Positions 23,259 through 35,700 of a DNA stretch of 64,000 nt are shown one piece after another. Made by a program: the position numbers and the translations under genes. Under the pieces are notes generated by a model that searched no databases, had not been told where the DNA came from, and saw only the letters and a list, made by a program, of their open reading frames with translations. Position 1 is the first letter of the stretch, and each line of letters starts with the position of its first letter. This stretch comes from Trichoplax sp. H2 (Eukaryota; Placozoa; Uniplacotomia; Trichoplacea), in contig NOWV01000183.1 of the NCBI GenBank assembly GCA_003344405.1, positions 93,757-157,756 of the forward strand, in the 5' to 3' direction.

Positions 23259-24076
23259 ACTGTGGCAGCCTTGGAATTGTGATTCTTTTTACGTTATTGA
23301 TCGAGCTTGTAAAATTTCCTTTGGAGACATTTCTACAACTTATGCTGTATACGAGTATGTACAAAGTCTTATCGGTAATGCTATTTCTTTTTGCTATCCA
23401 AGTATACCGTGCCCTTTACTGTATGAATCGGATATGATGAATGTACTAGATTATGGTCTGTTCGATTGTTTTATTACAACCATCGTGCTTTGCATTGGTA
23501 CAATTATCATGCAACCGTCATGGTATGAGGACATATATGAAGCTACAGCGCTACGGGTGTTTGTATTGTATTAAATATTGGAAGATTTATGATTCTAATC
23601 CAAGTTTGAAATTCCGCTTTAATTTGTAGAGATTAATTAGTTACATTGCCAATTTAGCAAATTAAACCGAATACAATACTAAATTAAAACGATTCCATTT
23701 TTTGTGCAATGTGTACTGACAAGAAGCAGCATGAAATGTTTGCATAATTGATATCGTTTTATAAAATTTTCTATACGTGTAATGAATGAATAACCTAATT
23801 GCAATAAAATGCGACATTGAAATTATTATTGACAGTGAAAAATAAATGCACATTAATGAAACTACAAAACGAAGCTTAAAAAGTGATACTGTAACAGACT
23901 TATAAAATTTAATGTCACAGCTGCCCAAGGAATTAAAAGTACAGTTTGATATGAAACAAATTTGACAATGTAGCTGGCGATAAATTTACAGGAAACAGAA
24001 AAAGTTATGTCCATACTCTTGCCTAAGTATGACAATGTCACAGATATCGATACTAGTTCTATTATTGGAAGTATTC
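23259..24076. other. 3' regions of convergent LRR and kinesin genes
   Basis: This is 818 bp between two stop codons that face each other. It presumably holds both 3' UTRs. The plus-strand frames here (23236-23574, 23249-23437) overlap the LRR stop and have no conserved features. AT-rich throughout. Confidence 0.5.
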
Positions 24077-27000
24077 TTATTTTATTTTCTTTGTTGCTGT
24101 GCCAATATGGCAGTTGTTTACCTATTAGTAAATATTACCGATCATAAAATTTGTTTAATATTAAAACTTGCAGAAATTCACATACATAAGATTGAAGGTG
24201 TAACTCTTTTCCAGTTCAGCAAAACTAACAACTTTAACAGTAGCTAACGATAATACTAACCGTTGTAGCAAATCTTAAAGAATTTAAACTTTCTTGAAAT
24301 GATACTTCATATGGTGAAATATTAACAAACATCAATCTATTGGAGAGAAGTGAACATAATTAATAGATGTTTACAAGATTGCCAGGGCATATCAATGATT
24401 AATTTTATTTTACTTTACTAACGTTTTGCTATTCCCGCCCAGTGAATTTTGAAGTAAGTAAGTAAGTTTTGAATTCCTGTACGGGATATGTGAGTCCTGA
24501 AGGATTAAAATTAATTTAAATTAAGGACATGGCGAAGATACCATCGAAATTTTAATGCTCTAACCATTATAATTAACTATGATCAAATCACTAAAGATAC
24601 TTTATGACAAATAGCAATATAGACCTTATTAGCTAGAGCTAGAATAACTATCCCCAAATTACTCAAACTCTTGTTGATACTCTTAGCCTCAGTCAATCTT
24701 TCGCCGGTCGATTTGGAAACAAACACTCTCTCTGAGCCAGCGAGATCGATAAGATTTAAAGTTCCTATTGCGAATGCAATGCAATTCGAAATTAACAATA
24801 TCGCAAGTAACCCTTGCATTTTCCCTGAATTAAGAAATTCTACCTTCACAGTTTTCATTAGTGATTGTATTTTCGCCAATTAATTTTAACCTAAACACAC
24901 TGTGACTTCGCGAAGATCTTTCATTACATTCAGTCGCAGCAACTGCTCGGTTCTGCGTTGCTTTTGCCAACAGCTTATGAACCTGAATATAAGATTAGTT
25001 AACACGCTATAAGCTCTACCCATAATTAATCAAAAGTTTTTTTCATACGTTATTGAATGCTACTGCATATTATCAAGTCGACAAAACTAACCTCGTCTTC
25101 GGTTGTAACATTGACAATTGTTAAATTCGTAACTTTGACATCTTTTTTATCGGGCGTAAGTCTGATTTCGTGCTTGACATTATTGTTACTCCCCAATAAA
25201 TCGCGAATAGTCTCGTTGTAAATCTCCAGAAACGAAGCTTCCATATGATACTGTATCAGATAATTATAGCGTTAATATCTACAAGAGTATAATAAAATAG
25301 GCTGTCTAATAAAGGAACTGCAATTCTCGCTATTTATAGTACACATTATATGAAAGATTCTAAATTACTTTCCATCCTTTTTCTTTTAAGTCTTTAGCAG
25401 AATTAAATATTTGAGCCACAGCCCTGGGAATAATACCAACGTTGGTGTAGTTAACATTATCAGAAACTGGAGGGCCTTCCATGGTGTAGGTCTTACCACT
25501 TCCAGTTTGACCGTAAGCAAAGATACATACGTTATAGCCGTCTAGAGCACTTTGAACTAACTGCGAAACTTCATTAAATACGTTTTCTTGGCTAGAATCA
25601 GGATGAAACACCTTGTCAAACTTAAATTCGTACTTATTTGAATTTCCCTTGGTGCTAGGTGTATCCTAAAATCGATAAATTTTTTTAAATTTTTGAATCA
25701 GCAAAGATAACACTAAGCGATATGCAGCTATCCAAAATACGCATGCCGTATATTAATGTACTTACTGAAGGATGACTACTCTGTAATAACTTAATGTTTG
25801 CATCTGAACCTTCCGCAAAAATGATGTGTGAAGGATACATTTTCGCTCCTTCGCTATTTGTTAGTGGTCTCACACGACAAAATACACGAATATTGCCTTT
25901 TAATTCCTGAACGCAATTATGCAGTTTGCGCCTTTCAGCTTCTCCACTTCGAAGTTCGGCATCCTTTTCTTGTATTGTAGCTAAGTAATTTCTAATGTCT
26001 TGTTCTAATTTCTCTATGACTTGATTTAATCGTTGGCACTCGCCGATTTTAGCTTCTAATTGAATCCGAACACCATTTAAGTCGTTAGTTATGGACATGG
26101 CTTCGACATGTGCTTTTCGAATCTGAACGTCTTTATCCTCTAAAGTGCTCAAGTAATTTAGAATTTCTTCTTCTTTTTTACTTATGGCTTGATTTAATCG
26201 TCTACATTCCGCACTTTTTGTTTCTAATTGAGAACGAGCAGTGCTCAATTCTGTCATTATTGATGCAGTTTCTGCGGTCATTTTTGTGATCGTTTGCTGA
26301 AATGTACTAGCCTCATTACGAGCAACTGATAGTTGATTGCCAAGGCTTTCACGATCTCGTTGTAAGTTTTCCTTTGATAATTTAAGTAACTCAATCTCAT
26401 ATTCATATTTTTTCATTGAATTATTTATTTCATCTTGCAACCCTTGAACTTCTTGCTGAAATTTAACTTCTTTGTCTTTCATTTGCTGTTCAATACTAGT
26501 GGCAGCGCTTAACTACAAAAGTATAAATTCCAACAGTTAGCCAATACGTAAAATATTTAGAAATCCGCATAAGGTATCAGATGATGAAATAACTGGCATC
26601 TATTTAGCAAACTTAGAATTGAAACTAGCATATGATTCTTCAAAATCTAACCATCAACGTAGGAAAGTATAACATCTATTACATATTTAGAGCACCAGTA
26701 ACATGATATTTTACCTAACCTGATCATTCAAAGCTATATTTTCATCTAGAAGCTGTTGAATTTTGTTGTCTTTGTCTTCGATAGCTTTGCAACATGTACT
26801 GTGCATAGCAGGTAAAAGACCAAAAGCTTTATCGTAAACTTCCATTCTAGATTTTAAATTCCATTTTGGATACTTGCTGATCTCATCTTGCATAGCATTT
26901 AGTTGCAAGCCAAGTGCTAAATCAATTTAGTACAAGAAATATCAAGTAAGAAGCATGGAAACTTAGAAACTGTTTTAATTAATTAAATAAACAGCAAAAT

Positions 27001-28032
27001 GTTTAATCATTGCTATTTTTAATTACTCAGGAACTAATACATTATATTTAGGCTTAATACAATGCCTGAAGTACAGGAATAATTTACATTCATTTTTTCA
27101 ATATTTGATTTCGGCTTAAGTTGTTGAACTACATCGAACTACTTTAAATTTATAATTAGAATTAGAAAGCAGTAGCACAAAAGCAACAAAACTGGTAAAC
27201 AAACTGATCAATTTTCTAGAAGTCATAATGCGAATTAAAACACTGCTGATATTTTACACGCTGACGTTACGCCGGTACGTATTGCAAGTCTTTATATTTA
27301 CGCGATTTTTATAATCATACCATTCCAATCAGTCAAATTTGGTTGAAAGTCTTTTATGCTATTCAAATTCTTAACACCGTAGCTATGTTTGCTGTCCGAT
27401 AAAGTGCTACGAACGCTCTTTTTGCGTGTGCTTAATTTCGATGATTCTCCAATTCTAGATGTATTGAGCTTCTTGGGAGGCTGAGTTGAATGAGAAAACT
27501 TTTGCCTTTGCGCTTTCTCAGTTACCACTTTACGTACATTTCTAGAATCCTCAAGGTTAGCTTTCTTCTTGATTGAGGCATTTTTTGTATTAAATGCGGT
27601 ATTAGAAGTTCGCAATTTTCCTGCTGACACCTTGCCACTATCAATTCTGCTGCTGTTTTGATTGGAAATTTTGTGTGGTGACACTTTGCAGATTAGACTT
27701 TTAGACTTAATACCTGGCTTCGGTAACTTAGATTTGACAAAGTTTCGTATCGGCTCAATATTCTCTATTGTGTTATCCAATTTGGATTTCTTCAATATAG
27801 GCTCAGCAGAATCCTAAAATGATTAGGAGCAAGCAATAATAATTAATAGATGATAAACTATATATTTAAGATTCCATCTTATAACCTCAATTTCGTTTAA
27901 GTCCTCTTCTAAGGGTAAAATCTTTGCAGACCGTTTAACCGCTGATGGTGGCCTTAATTTGGTAACACTCGGAGGACCTTGTATACCATCATTTATTACA
28001 TTGATATCCCTCACAGCTAATGGAGTCAATGG
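24077..28032 (-). CDS. KIFC1: C-terminal-motor kinesin (kinesin-14, KIFC1/HSET/Ncd type)
   Basis: Exons: 28032-27886, 27813-27321, 26916-26720, 26512-25766, 25665-25369, 25250-25092, 24982-24844, 24764-24625, 24496-24423, 24336-24261, 24121-24077. All are GT-AG and phase-consistent, for 837 residues to TAA. The first coding exon with ATG lies upstream and is unresolved; the acceptor at 28033 is in phase 0. Order: basic, Ser/Lys-rich tail (1-215), coiled-coil stalk (220-480), neck [15 protein letters not shown] (about 482), P-loop [10 protein letters not shown] (about 580), switch [10 protein letters not shown] (about 700), switch II DLAGSE (about 732), then [33 protein letters not shown] and [12 protein letters not shown]. 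All nucleotide-binding motifs are intact. Kinesin-14s are minus-end-directed and cross-link spindle microtubules, and the basic tail is the usual second microtubule site. The last exon is only 45 nt. Confidence 0.93.
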
Positions 28033-29790
28033 CTGGTAGAATGCAGGAAAGTACGAGAAATTTAGTATAACGTGTAATTAATTGATACCTCCGTTTCTAT
28101 ATGTACCAAAGCATGCCTGGTATGTATGTATATATATATATATATATGTATATACTATATCATACAGTACAATAAATACAATAGCTAAAGCGTTCAGTTA
28201 ACATAATGCAACTTTTGTCCCCTGTTAACTTGCGTACTATATCACAAATCAGTTAGGCAAATAAAACCTTACACCAGTCGTTATGGCATGAAAGTTAGAT
28301 AAAATTATGCCAAGTAAAATAGAAAATATATAATTGTAGTAGCAACTACTGTACTGGTATATCGGTATTTTCCCTTGCTTCAAAACTCCACCACTACATC
28401 ACCAATACAATTTCATCATCAAGTCATCTCTGTAAGTTAGTCTACATCCAGTCGAATCTCACTGAATGAATTAAAGTCGAGTTCTACATCTGTATGCTTC
28501 GATTAATTACTGCATACTACCTTGGAAATTACTGCAAATATTGGCATGCAATTACACTGCTCAAACAGTACGATAACTGCTTGACTATATTACTACATTG
28601 AATTTATACATGTTTATCATATCCTCATGATAGAACGTAAGAACAACAATCATCATCAGTGTATTCATTTATTGATGATCAAGTACATCCGACTTGCTCT
28701 ATTAATTCGTATTTAAGTTTAGTAACTAGAGAATAATCAATACCAATATCATACCTTTGCCATTTTTGAGAATACGATCAATACTGCTTAGCTTAACCAG
28801 TTAATACTTGCGCCTAAAGTGATCAATTTTCAAGACGTAGATTAATTCAATTCAGTATATCGATCTCGATTTTAATAGCAGTCTAAACGGTAAGATATTC
28901 ATCGTTCCATTTTATTTATTGTACAGTAAGTTCCAGTTCCTGATTGAGTGTGCCTATCGTTGATTTTTTTTTAATTATCTTTAAACATGATTGGATTGCA
29001 ATACCCAAACAACAAAAAATGAATGAGATTTCTACGCTACACAGCAGTTGGTAGCTATGCAACAAGTTCAAAGTATCGAAGTATCTGTGCTGCTTTAGTT
29101 TTCACAAAACTATGTTACTACATCAATGCTATCATCATAATAATAGCAATTAATTGATAATTAGGGTATTCGCGTGCCTCAAAATAAACAAGATGAAGTT
29201 CAATAAAAAGTACAGGTCCTGTTGCAATCTAGCTACTCGTTTTTTTGCAAGAAGGAGCTCATTTGTCATTAAGCATTGCTTCAACGTGAATGTTGAGATT
29301 GCCTACATACCTTCTTTCCCTTGGGTGAAACGTTACCTTCAGGGTTGATCATCAAGATTGGATTGCTTTCTAATTTTGAAACGATGAATGCGAAATGAAT
29401 ACTGTTGTCATCGTATGGAATATATAATAATAATATACGATGGTAGCGAGCTGTTGTAGCTAAGCAAATGTGCAACCGACGTTGCAAATGATGTCATTGC
29501 ATTCACCTAGGCGATCGCTATAACTTAATACCGACTACTGCGAATGATCCATACAGTCGATAGCGTACAGTATGCAATCCTCTTTCATCAAGAACTATTT
29601 GATTTTTAACGGTAATTTTTTTTTGAAAACAGACTATCGTGGACGTCCAGTCGGACGGATGCGTCCGTTGATTAGCATATGGTTGGAGACTGGTAGCTCA
29701 AACATGATAATCAATTCAATTCGTGACTGAGTCGTCCATCCGTCCACGCCATAACAGATTCTGCTCAGTACAAAAGTGGTCTCTTTTTGG
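28033..29790. other. Intergenic DNA upstream of the kinesin gene
   Basis: This should contain the kinesin initiator exon and promoter. A donor-like GAG|GTATC at 28088 is preceded by an in-frame stretch without an ATG, so I did not accept it as an exon. A (TA)n tract spans about 28121-28155. No other gene is supported. Confidence 0.45.
28121..28155. repeat. (TA)n microsatellite
   Basis: Alternating TA run flanked by tatgtatg words. It is simple-sequence DNA in the 5' region of the kinesin gene. Confidence 0.85.
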
Positions 29791-29794
29791 GCCA

Positions 29795-30545
29795 GCGTAC
29801 AGTGTACAGTGCACTTCGCTACAGTACAGTACTGTGCAGTGTTACGGTGGCCCAGTACCAGTACGTGCAAATTGCAAAGATTTTGTGGTAGACGCATAGC
29901 GAGTCACTCATAGAGCGACTCGCTATACTAGAGTATGAAGTGCGCGCAAAGACTTTGTGCTGCACACACATGATTTCAAACATGCGCAAAGGCTTTCAAG
30001 TACACGCACACGATTTCTAGTACGAACAAAAGACTTTGTGGTGCACACACACATGATTTGTACTGTACTGTACATGTAGTCCGCAGACTCTTTACAAAGT
30101 ACTGTACAGTACATTGTACAGTAGAGATACGGTGGTAATTACTGTACTGTACTGTACTGTACGGTGTACACGTGTACAGCACTCGCAAGGACAATATTGA
30201 AAGTGTGACGCCATCGAGAAAACTACGATGCTAAAGCGCGGCTGACGCCACGTGTACGATATGGCGCCAGTGAAAATGGTATTAACCTGATGCTGTACCC
30301 TGGGCTACTACAAAAAGACCTTGAGTTTACCTGCTACACTATACTGTACACTGTACGAGTAGTTTTGTTTGTTTTACTTCTGTTTGTACAGTGTGAACCA
30401 GTTCGAATCAGAGTACAGTACTGTACTGTACTGTATATATGATGGCAGCAGTTTTGACGTACTGTACACTGTACTGTACTGTACACTACACTGGGTACTG
30501 TACATTACTTTACTGTACTGTACTGTACTGTACAGTGTACATTGG
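29795..30545. repeat. Palindrome islands E and F
   Basis: This is the densest TACTG/CAGTA cluster in the window, for example 29800-29840, 30060-30180, 30340-30360 and 30410-30545, with perfect runs of (TACTG)n next to their inverted form. Many sites are RsaI-like GTAC centres. The stretch is less AT-rich than its surroundings. All ORFs across it translate the repeat and are not genes. Confidence 0.88.
29942..30060. repeat. Three imperfect units of about 41 bp
   Basis: The units share caaagactttgtg, then a ca-rich tract (cacacacatgattt) and a short tail. The copies begin near 29945, 29983 and 30026. They are embedded between the two palindrome islands. Confidence 0.65.
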
Positions 30546-30834
30546 ACATGGCCATTTTTTTGGCATCAATTTGTACAACATTGATCGCAAATGTATGGCT
30601 TTAATATGTACAGATCGCTCTTGACTTGGAGATTCTATATCCGTAATGAGTGGGTAACTTTCGACGATAGAGACTTATGTGTACAGCAAAGTTGATAACG
30701 ATTGGTCTTTTTGAGCGTTTTGCTTCTACTTGCTACTATTCAAACATACAGTGTACAGTATAGTACTGTCCAGTATTGAAGAAAACAGATCACCTTCAGT
30801 ACGGTGACCGAGAAGGACCACTCATCTACTACTG

Positions 30835-31030
30835 TACAGAGGGTGTCCAAAAATTATCCCCGCGCACAAATTTAAAATTAGTATTGCCAAATCGAGCAGT
30901 AATTTGCCCAAAAAATGTACCGAAATGTAGAGTAATAAATAACCTATCATAATCTGAAAAATTTAAAGCTGTAGGTTTTGTACTTTTACAGATATTAAGC
31001 TTTAAAATAAAAAAGTTTAAATAAACTATG
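30835..31030 (+). mobile_element. Possible Tc1/mariner-type terminal fragment
   Basis: A TA dinucleotide is followed by cagagggtgtccaaaaatta. This closely resembles the ends of many mariner-superfamily elements, which begin with CAGGGTGTCC-like sequence after a TA target site. The next about 190 bp read like transposon non-coding flank, but no transposase frame and no second inverted end are visible. I treat it as a relic or a solo end. It sits between palindrome islands. Confidence 0.35.
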
Positions 31031-31044
31031 TTACCCATTCTACA

Positions 31045-31135
31045 GTACTTTCTAAACAAGATTTGACTACTGTACTGTACTTAGACTAGATGCGAGTAAA
31101 CCTACAGTACTGTACTGTACTGTACTGTAGGCTGT
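31045..31135. repeat. Palindrome island G
   Basis: The run tacagtactgtactgtactg and relatives lie at 31041-31048, 31070-31080 and 31103-31128. This marks the right-hand end of the cluster that starts at 29.8 kb. Confidence 0.75.
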
Positions 31136-32714
31136 CGACTCTCGCGCAGTTGCCTGACCGAGGCCAACAAAACTACACCTGTCCACGGTAAAAGTCGTAA
31201 AACCAGCATACAGTAGAAGATCTTTGCATCATATCGCCTTAAAAGGCTGCATTGATCTGATTCTAGATTATAATTGGTGTCGACACTGCATGAAAATGGA
31301 CATTAATAGTACAGAAAATCCCTCTAAAGTATAGCATGCGTACAGTGTACTCATCTTTTCAAATCATGAGCCATGACATTCTTATACCAGCTTGTTTGTT
31401 ATTACTTGGCTTCAAAATTGAACTTGCTTAACAATACCCAACGACTGTATACAGTCCTATAGTACACAGTTGTTGCCATGTCTGCATCGCTGAGACGCAA
31501 ATAACAGCGTAACAGAGCAAGTTAACACTGAGTAAAGTACAACCGTAGTGTCAAGACATATATATATATAGAACATCGAAAGCGTACACATCTTTTCATT
31601 CGATATGGAGCACAAACCATTTCGCTATTGCAAAGATAGAAATTTCCTTTATTGTTCTGCTACATGTACGTTTACTTGCATTACGATAACTCCGTCTACG
31701 AACAGCCTTGCATTAAAATTTCTAAACAATTGCCGTTATCATTTTCAGAAAGGGCTAATTAGATACTGCTAGTATCGTACTAGAGAATATGATCAAAACT
31801 CAGCCAGTTAGAAGTAAATAGTCATGAAGGTAAAAACTTGACAGTAAATTACATAGTATAACAAATGAAATTGAACATTTGTAAATAAAAATTTTAATAG
31901 ATCACTAGCTAAGTCTCTCACAAAGCCACTCTACTATAGCACCGTAGAAACAAATTCAGCTTCTTACACATAGTTTTTCTTCTATCATGGCTAACAAAAG
32001 AAAGGCGAATGAGGTTGCAAACAAAATTACAGTACACATAATTTAGCAATGATACAATCTGTGAAGTGGGCATAGATAGCATCATTATGGCTTGTGTTGT
32101 ATTACGATTCTATAGTCACATAGCCAGATTTTCATTACAGCATTCCAATACCAATGCATTTAATAACATCTTTTAACGCAAAAATTTTTGAATGTAAATC
32201 GGTTACTGTACAGCAAATGATAATACAACTGATTGTACGAAACTTAAAAAGAAATATAATATCAATCCTTATGTCGGGGGGAGGGGGCACTTAACAATTT
32301 CATTAAACCATCCAAAGTGGCAATAAATTTAGTTGAGCTTTGGTGCACCTTTGATATCCAAGCTTTCAAGACGATACTGCTTGATAATGTTTTCTCACGC
32401 AAAGACTGCACTATATACGATACATAAGAAATTTGGTGTGAAGTACGGATAGCTACTATAGCATAAGGATGCAATTATTACAGCCACCACATTCTTTATA
32501 GGTACAACGGGCAAATATTTTAAACACTTTTCTTTTGCTACGCTTCAGCGTTAGCATATATGTCAAGAATATATTTAAACAAATTTCTCCTACGTCCCAC
32601 CATATAGATTTTTTCATTACTTCATACGCATGCAATATTATCCACAATCTAAGTTGCGTACTAAATATCACTAATATATATTGTGCCATAAAGCAACATT
32701 AATCAGATTTAGTG
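31136..32714. other. Intergenic DNA 3' of the B55 gene
   Basis: AT-rich. The minus-strand frames at 32262-32474 and 32456-32689 were examined and show no conserved motif. They probably lie in or beyond the B55 3' UTR. No array or RNA gene was seen. Confidence 0.45.
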
Positions 32715-35700
32715 TCATCGTTTTTCTTGAAACAAATACAGATTATTTGTAGCTGCAACAGCTAATATATTTTCGGAGGGATGCCACGCCGCGTGAAGAA
32801 TTTTCTTATTAAAGTCCAAACTCTCAACTCCAATTTCGTCTTTCTTCCGTCTGTTTGACGACGACACATGCTTTGGCTTTAAAATACTCTTTCCTTTTAA
32901 TGTTACCTCACGAGATGCTTCAAAGCAGTTATCCCGAAGTGAATTGCGGTCAAATAATCGGAAAAAGTTGTTATACGAACCAGTCATAATACCACTGCAA
33001 AAGAGTATCCAATAAATAAAAAAATCAATTGCTTCTATACATTCCATAGTTAAACAACGAAACACATCCTTACGCTAACAATCTGACCAACTTAATCAAC
33101 AATAACTAACCTATCATCACCACTCCAACAACATTCAAATTTGTCAAAAATACAATCGTTCTCGTACAGTGAGCACAACCTATTCCGCAAATACTCATGA
33201 ACATAATAAGTTTCTACTGGCTTTGAATCCATATGTAGGTCCCAAACTTTCACCGTTAGGTAATCGCGTGATATCATATAACGACCATTATGACTAAACT
33301 TTACATCTGATATAGACGCAATTATTTCCGAAAAGAAAGATTTATTATTGACATCTTCTGGCTCTTCGAATACTATGTACAAAAATGAACCAGTTGCAAA
33401 TTCATCATAAGAATTAAAAATAGTACAATATGACATGAAAGCATCAAATAAGAATAGCACTTACACTTAGCATGTTTATCACATAATGCTGCAGCCCTCA
33501 TATCGCACAACTTAAGAGTTCCTTTGCTGCTACTATAAACGAAAACGTTACAATTGCGGGGATGAAATTCTGCACAGGTTATAACTTCTACAAGTTCTTC
33601 CATATTGGCTGGCTTAATGTCAACAACATCTTAGAAGTAACCGTTAAAGAAATTATAAACAAGAACTGGATTGATAGAATACATTCAATTACCACAATTA
33701 ATAATCATTGCAAAATTGTATAAAATAACTGCATTCATAACATCTTTATTCAAGGATACTGAAACTTTGATCGGTTCTACTTAAATTCCAATAATTTATC
33801 CTTAAGTCGTCGGCGGATAAGTACGTTTCGTCGTCGCTATTGCACGAAATTGAATTAATATGATAAGTGTGAGCATTAGCGAAAACACGCTTTAGACTTG
33901 CTTCCACTGTTAATTCCATAGGTCTTAACACTGGGACATGAAGCTTAGTAATATTTCTTGGATCCCTCGGGAGGCCACTTTCGTCGTAACAATTTAATCC
34001 ATCGGCCCGAAATTGACGCTCAGCAACTTTCCATAATTTTATGGTTTTATCTACGGTTAACAAAGAAGAAGTGGCCATAATAGTTAATGGCTATACTGTA
34101 TGACGTGACGGAATCCTAGTAACTCTTGAATCGGCAAAGTATCGAAATATGATCAATGGATACTATAAAATTCTTTCCATATATATATTCGTAACTATCA
34201 ATCTATAACTAGGAATTTTGCGCTCAAGATCGCTTAAATTGTACCCATGAATTAGCATTGTAAAGATTTTAACTTCTAGGAGAAAATTATCCCAACGATA
34301 TCGTTAACTACATTATATTAGCCAAAATGGATCCAATTTAATGTTTCAATTTACAGAATACCGTAGGTTACACAAAACGCAAAGTTAGAGTACCCTACTT
34401 AAATCTACTTCCGATAGGCGCTACGTTGAACGCTAAGTGATACCAATACAAGATAATTAATTTATTAGATATAATCGAAATACTGCTTATCGTATCTCGT
34501 AAAATTAGTAATAACCTTAAGCTACGTCTATGTAGGGCTAAAAATCTACAAATCAATAGTCAACTTTCATAAGCTAAAACTATAGTGAAAGTACAAGACG
34601 GCCCTGTAAAAGGTACTGTATTACAGATTAATTATTACATACTGTTATTACACATACAAAATATGTAATAAGACTTTGCGTATCATTTAGTGGGGGAAAA
34701 AAAATGATGTGTTAAAGACTTAACTAGCGATGGTCACTAATTACTATGATATCTACTGCAAGATAAATGATGACCGTGACAATTCACTTAAATATTTCTC
34801 AATCATTGAGCGATTTCAATACTGCAGTTCAGTAGCCACGACGTGCAAACGCACAATCAATAAATAGCATTAATCTAAGTAATCACACAATTTCAGATTG
34901 AATATTAAAAGATACAGAATTAAAGCATTACAGGATCATGCAGACACTTGCCAAATAGAAACTAAATTATTGAAAAATATTGTATAAAGCACTATTCAAC
35001 TAGTGAACAATAGCTATCAAAAAATTATTTTGACAGTTTGAACTGCTATAAACAAAACGCTCAGTCGAGATTAGTTCATCTGGGGGAAACATCAGGTAAA
35101 AGTAAGAAAGAAATTCCCTTTTGAACCCTACTAATGAACACAATTAATTTTACGCGGCGATAAAGGTAAGTACAGAAGACTAGAAGAGAACATGGATAAA
35201 ATAAACAAGTTTTCGATTCAACAATGATGTTACAAACCGTTAGTAGATAATAAAAAATGGGCGGAATTGGGCCTTTTAAGCCAACGGATCTTGTTAATTT
35301 TTTCTTCAATTTCTAAGCTCTTCAAATAGTCAAATTCAGGCTCATGGCTTTGAAATGTACTGTATACATTATATTCTGCTCTATATGGCGGTTTCTTCGA
35401 CTAAGATGGACGATATTGAAAAAAAAGAATATTTAAAAGAACGTTTAATCAAGCATTCATTTACCGAATAAGGAAGCTTGATTTTATACAATTGCAGCTT
35501 TTCATAGCATGCGATTGAATGAAGAATAAACTGCTAAGGTAATTAATAAGAAAATTGTCTAAATGCTATCAAGAAATCATCAAAAAGTCCATCTGGCGTG
35601 CTCTATATTATAGTAATGTATATATAATTTTTTTGATTGGAAAAAATTAAAGGTTCTAGGAAGTAATATGTTTGCGGTAGCTTAGTGAAATAGTGACTTT

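Noticed and set aside
23236-23574. Plus-strand frames overlapping the LRR stop codon
   Set aside because: They start inside the LRR coding end in another frame and run through the presumed 3' UTR; hydrophobic residues reflect T-rich codons.
28089-28116. 28-nt possible exon (CAG|GCATGC to GAG|GTATC) upstream of the kinesin exons
   Set aside because: Phase fits but there is no start codon and nothing upstream to join; kept out of the gene model.
30395-30415. tRNA B-box-like cagttcgaatcag
   Set aside because: No A box or cloverleaf pairing at the right distance.
30369-30624. ORFs reading YCTVLYCTV-like strings
   Set aside because: They are translations of the TACTG/CAGTA repeat and occur on both strands of every island.
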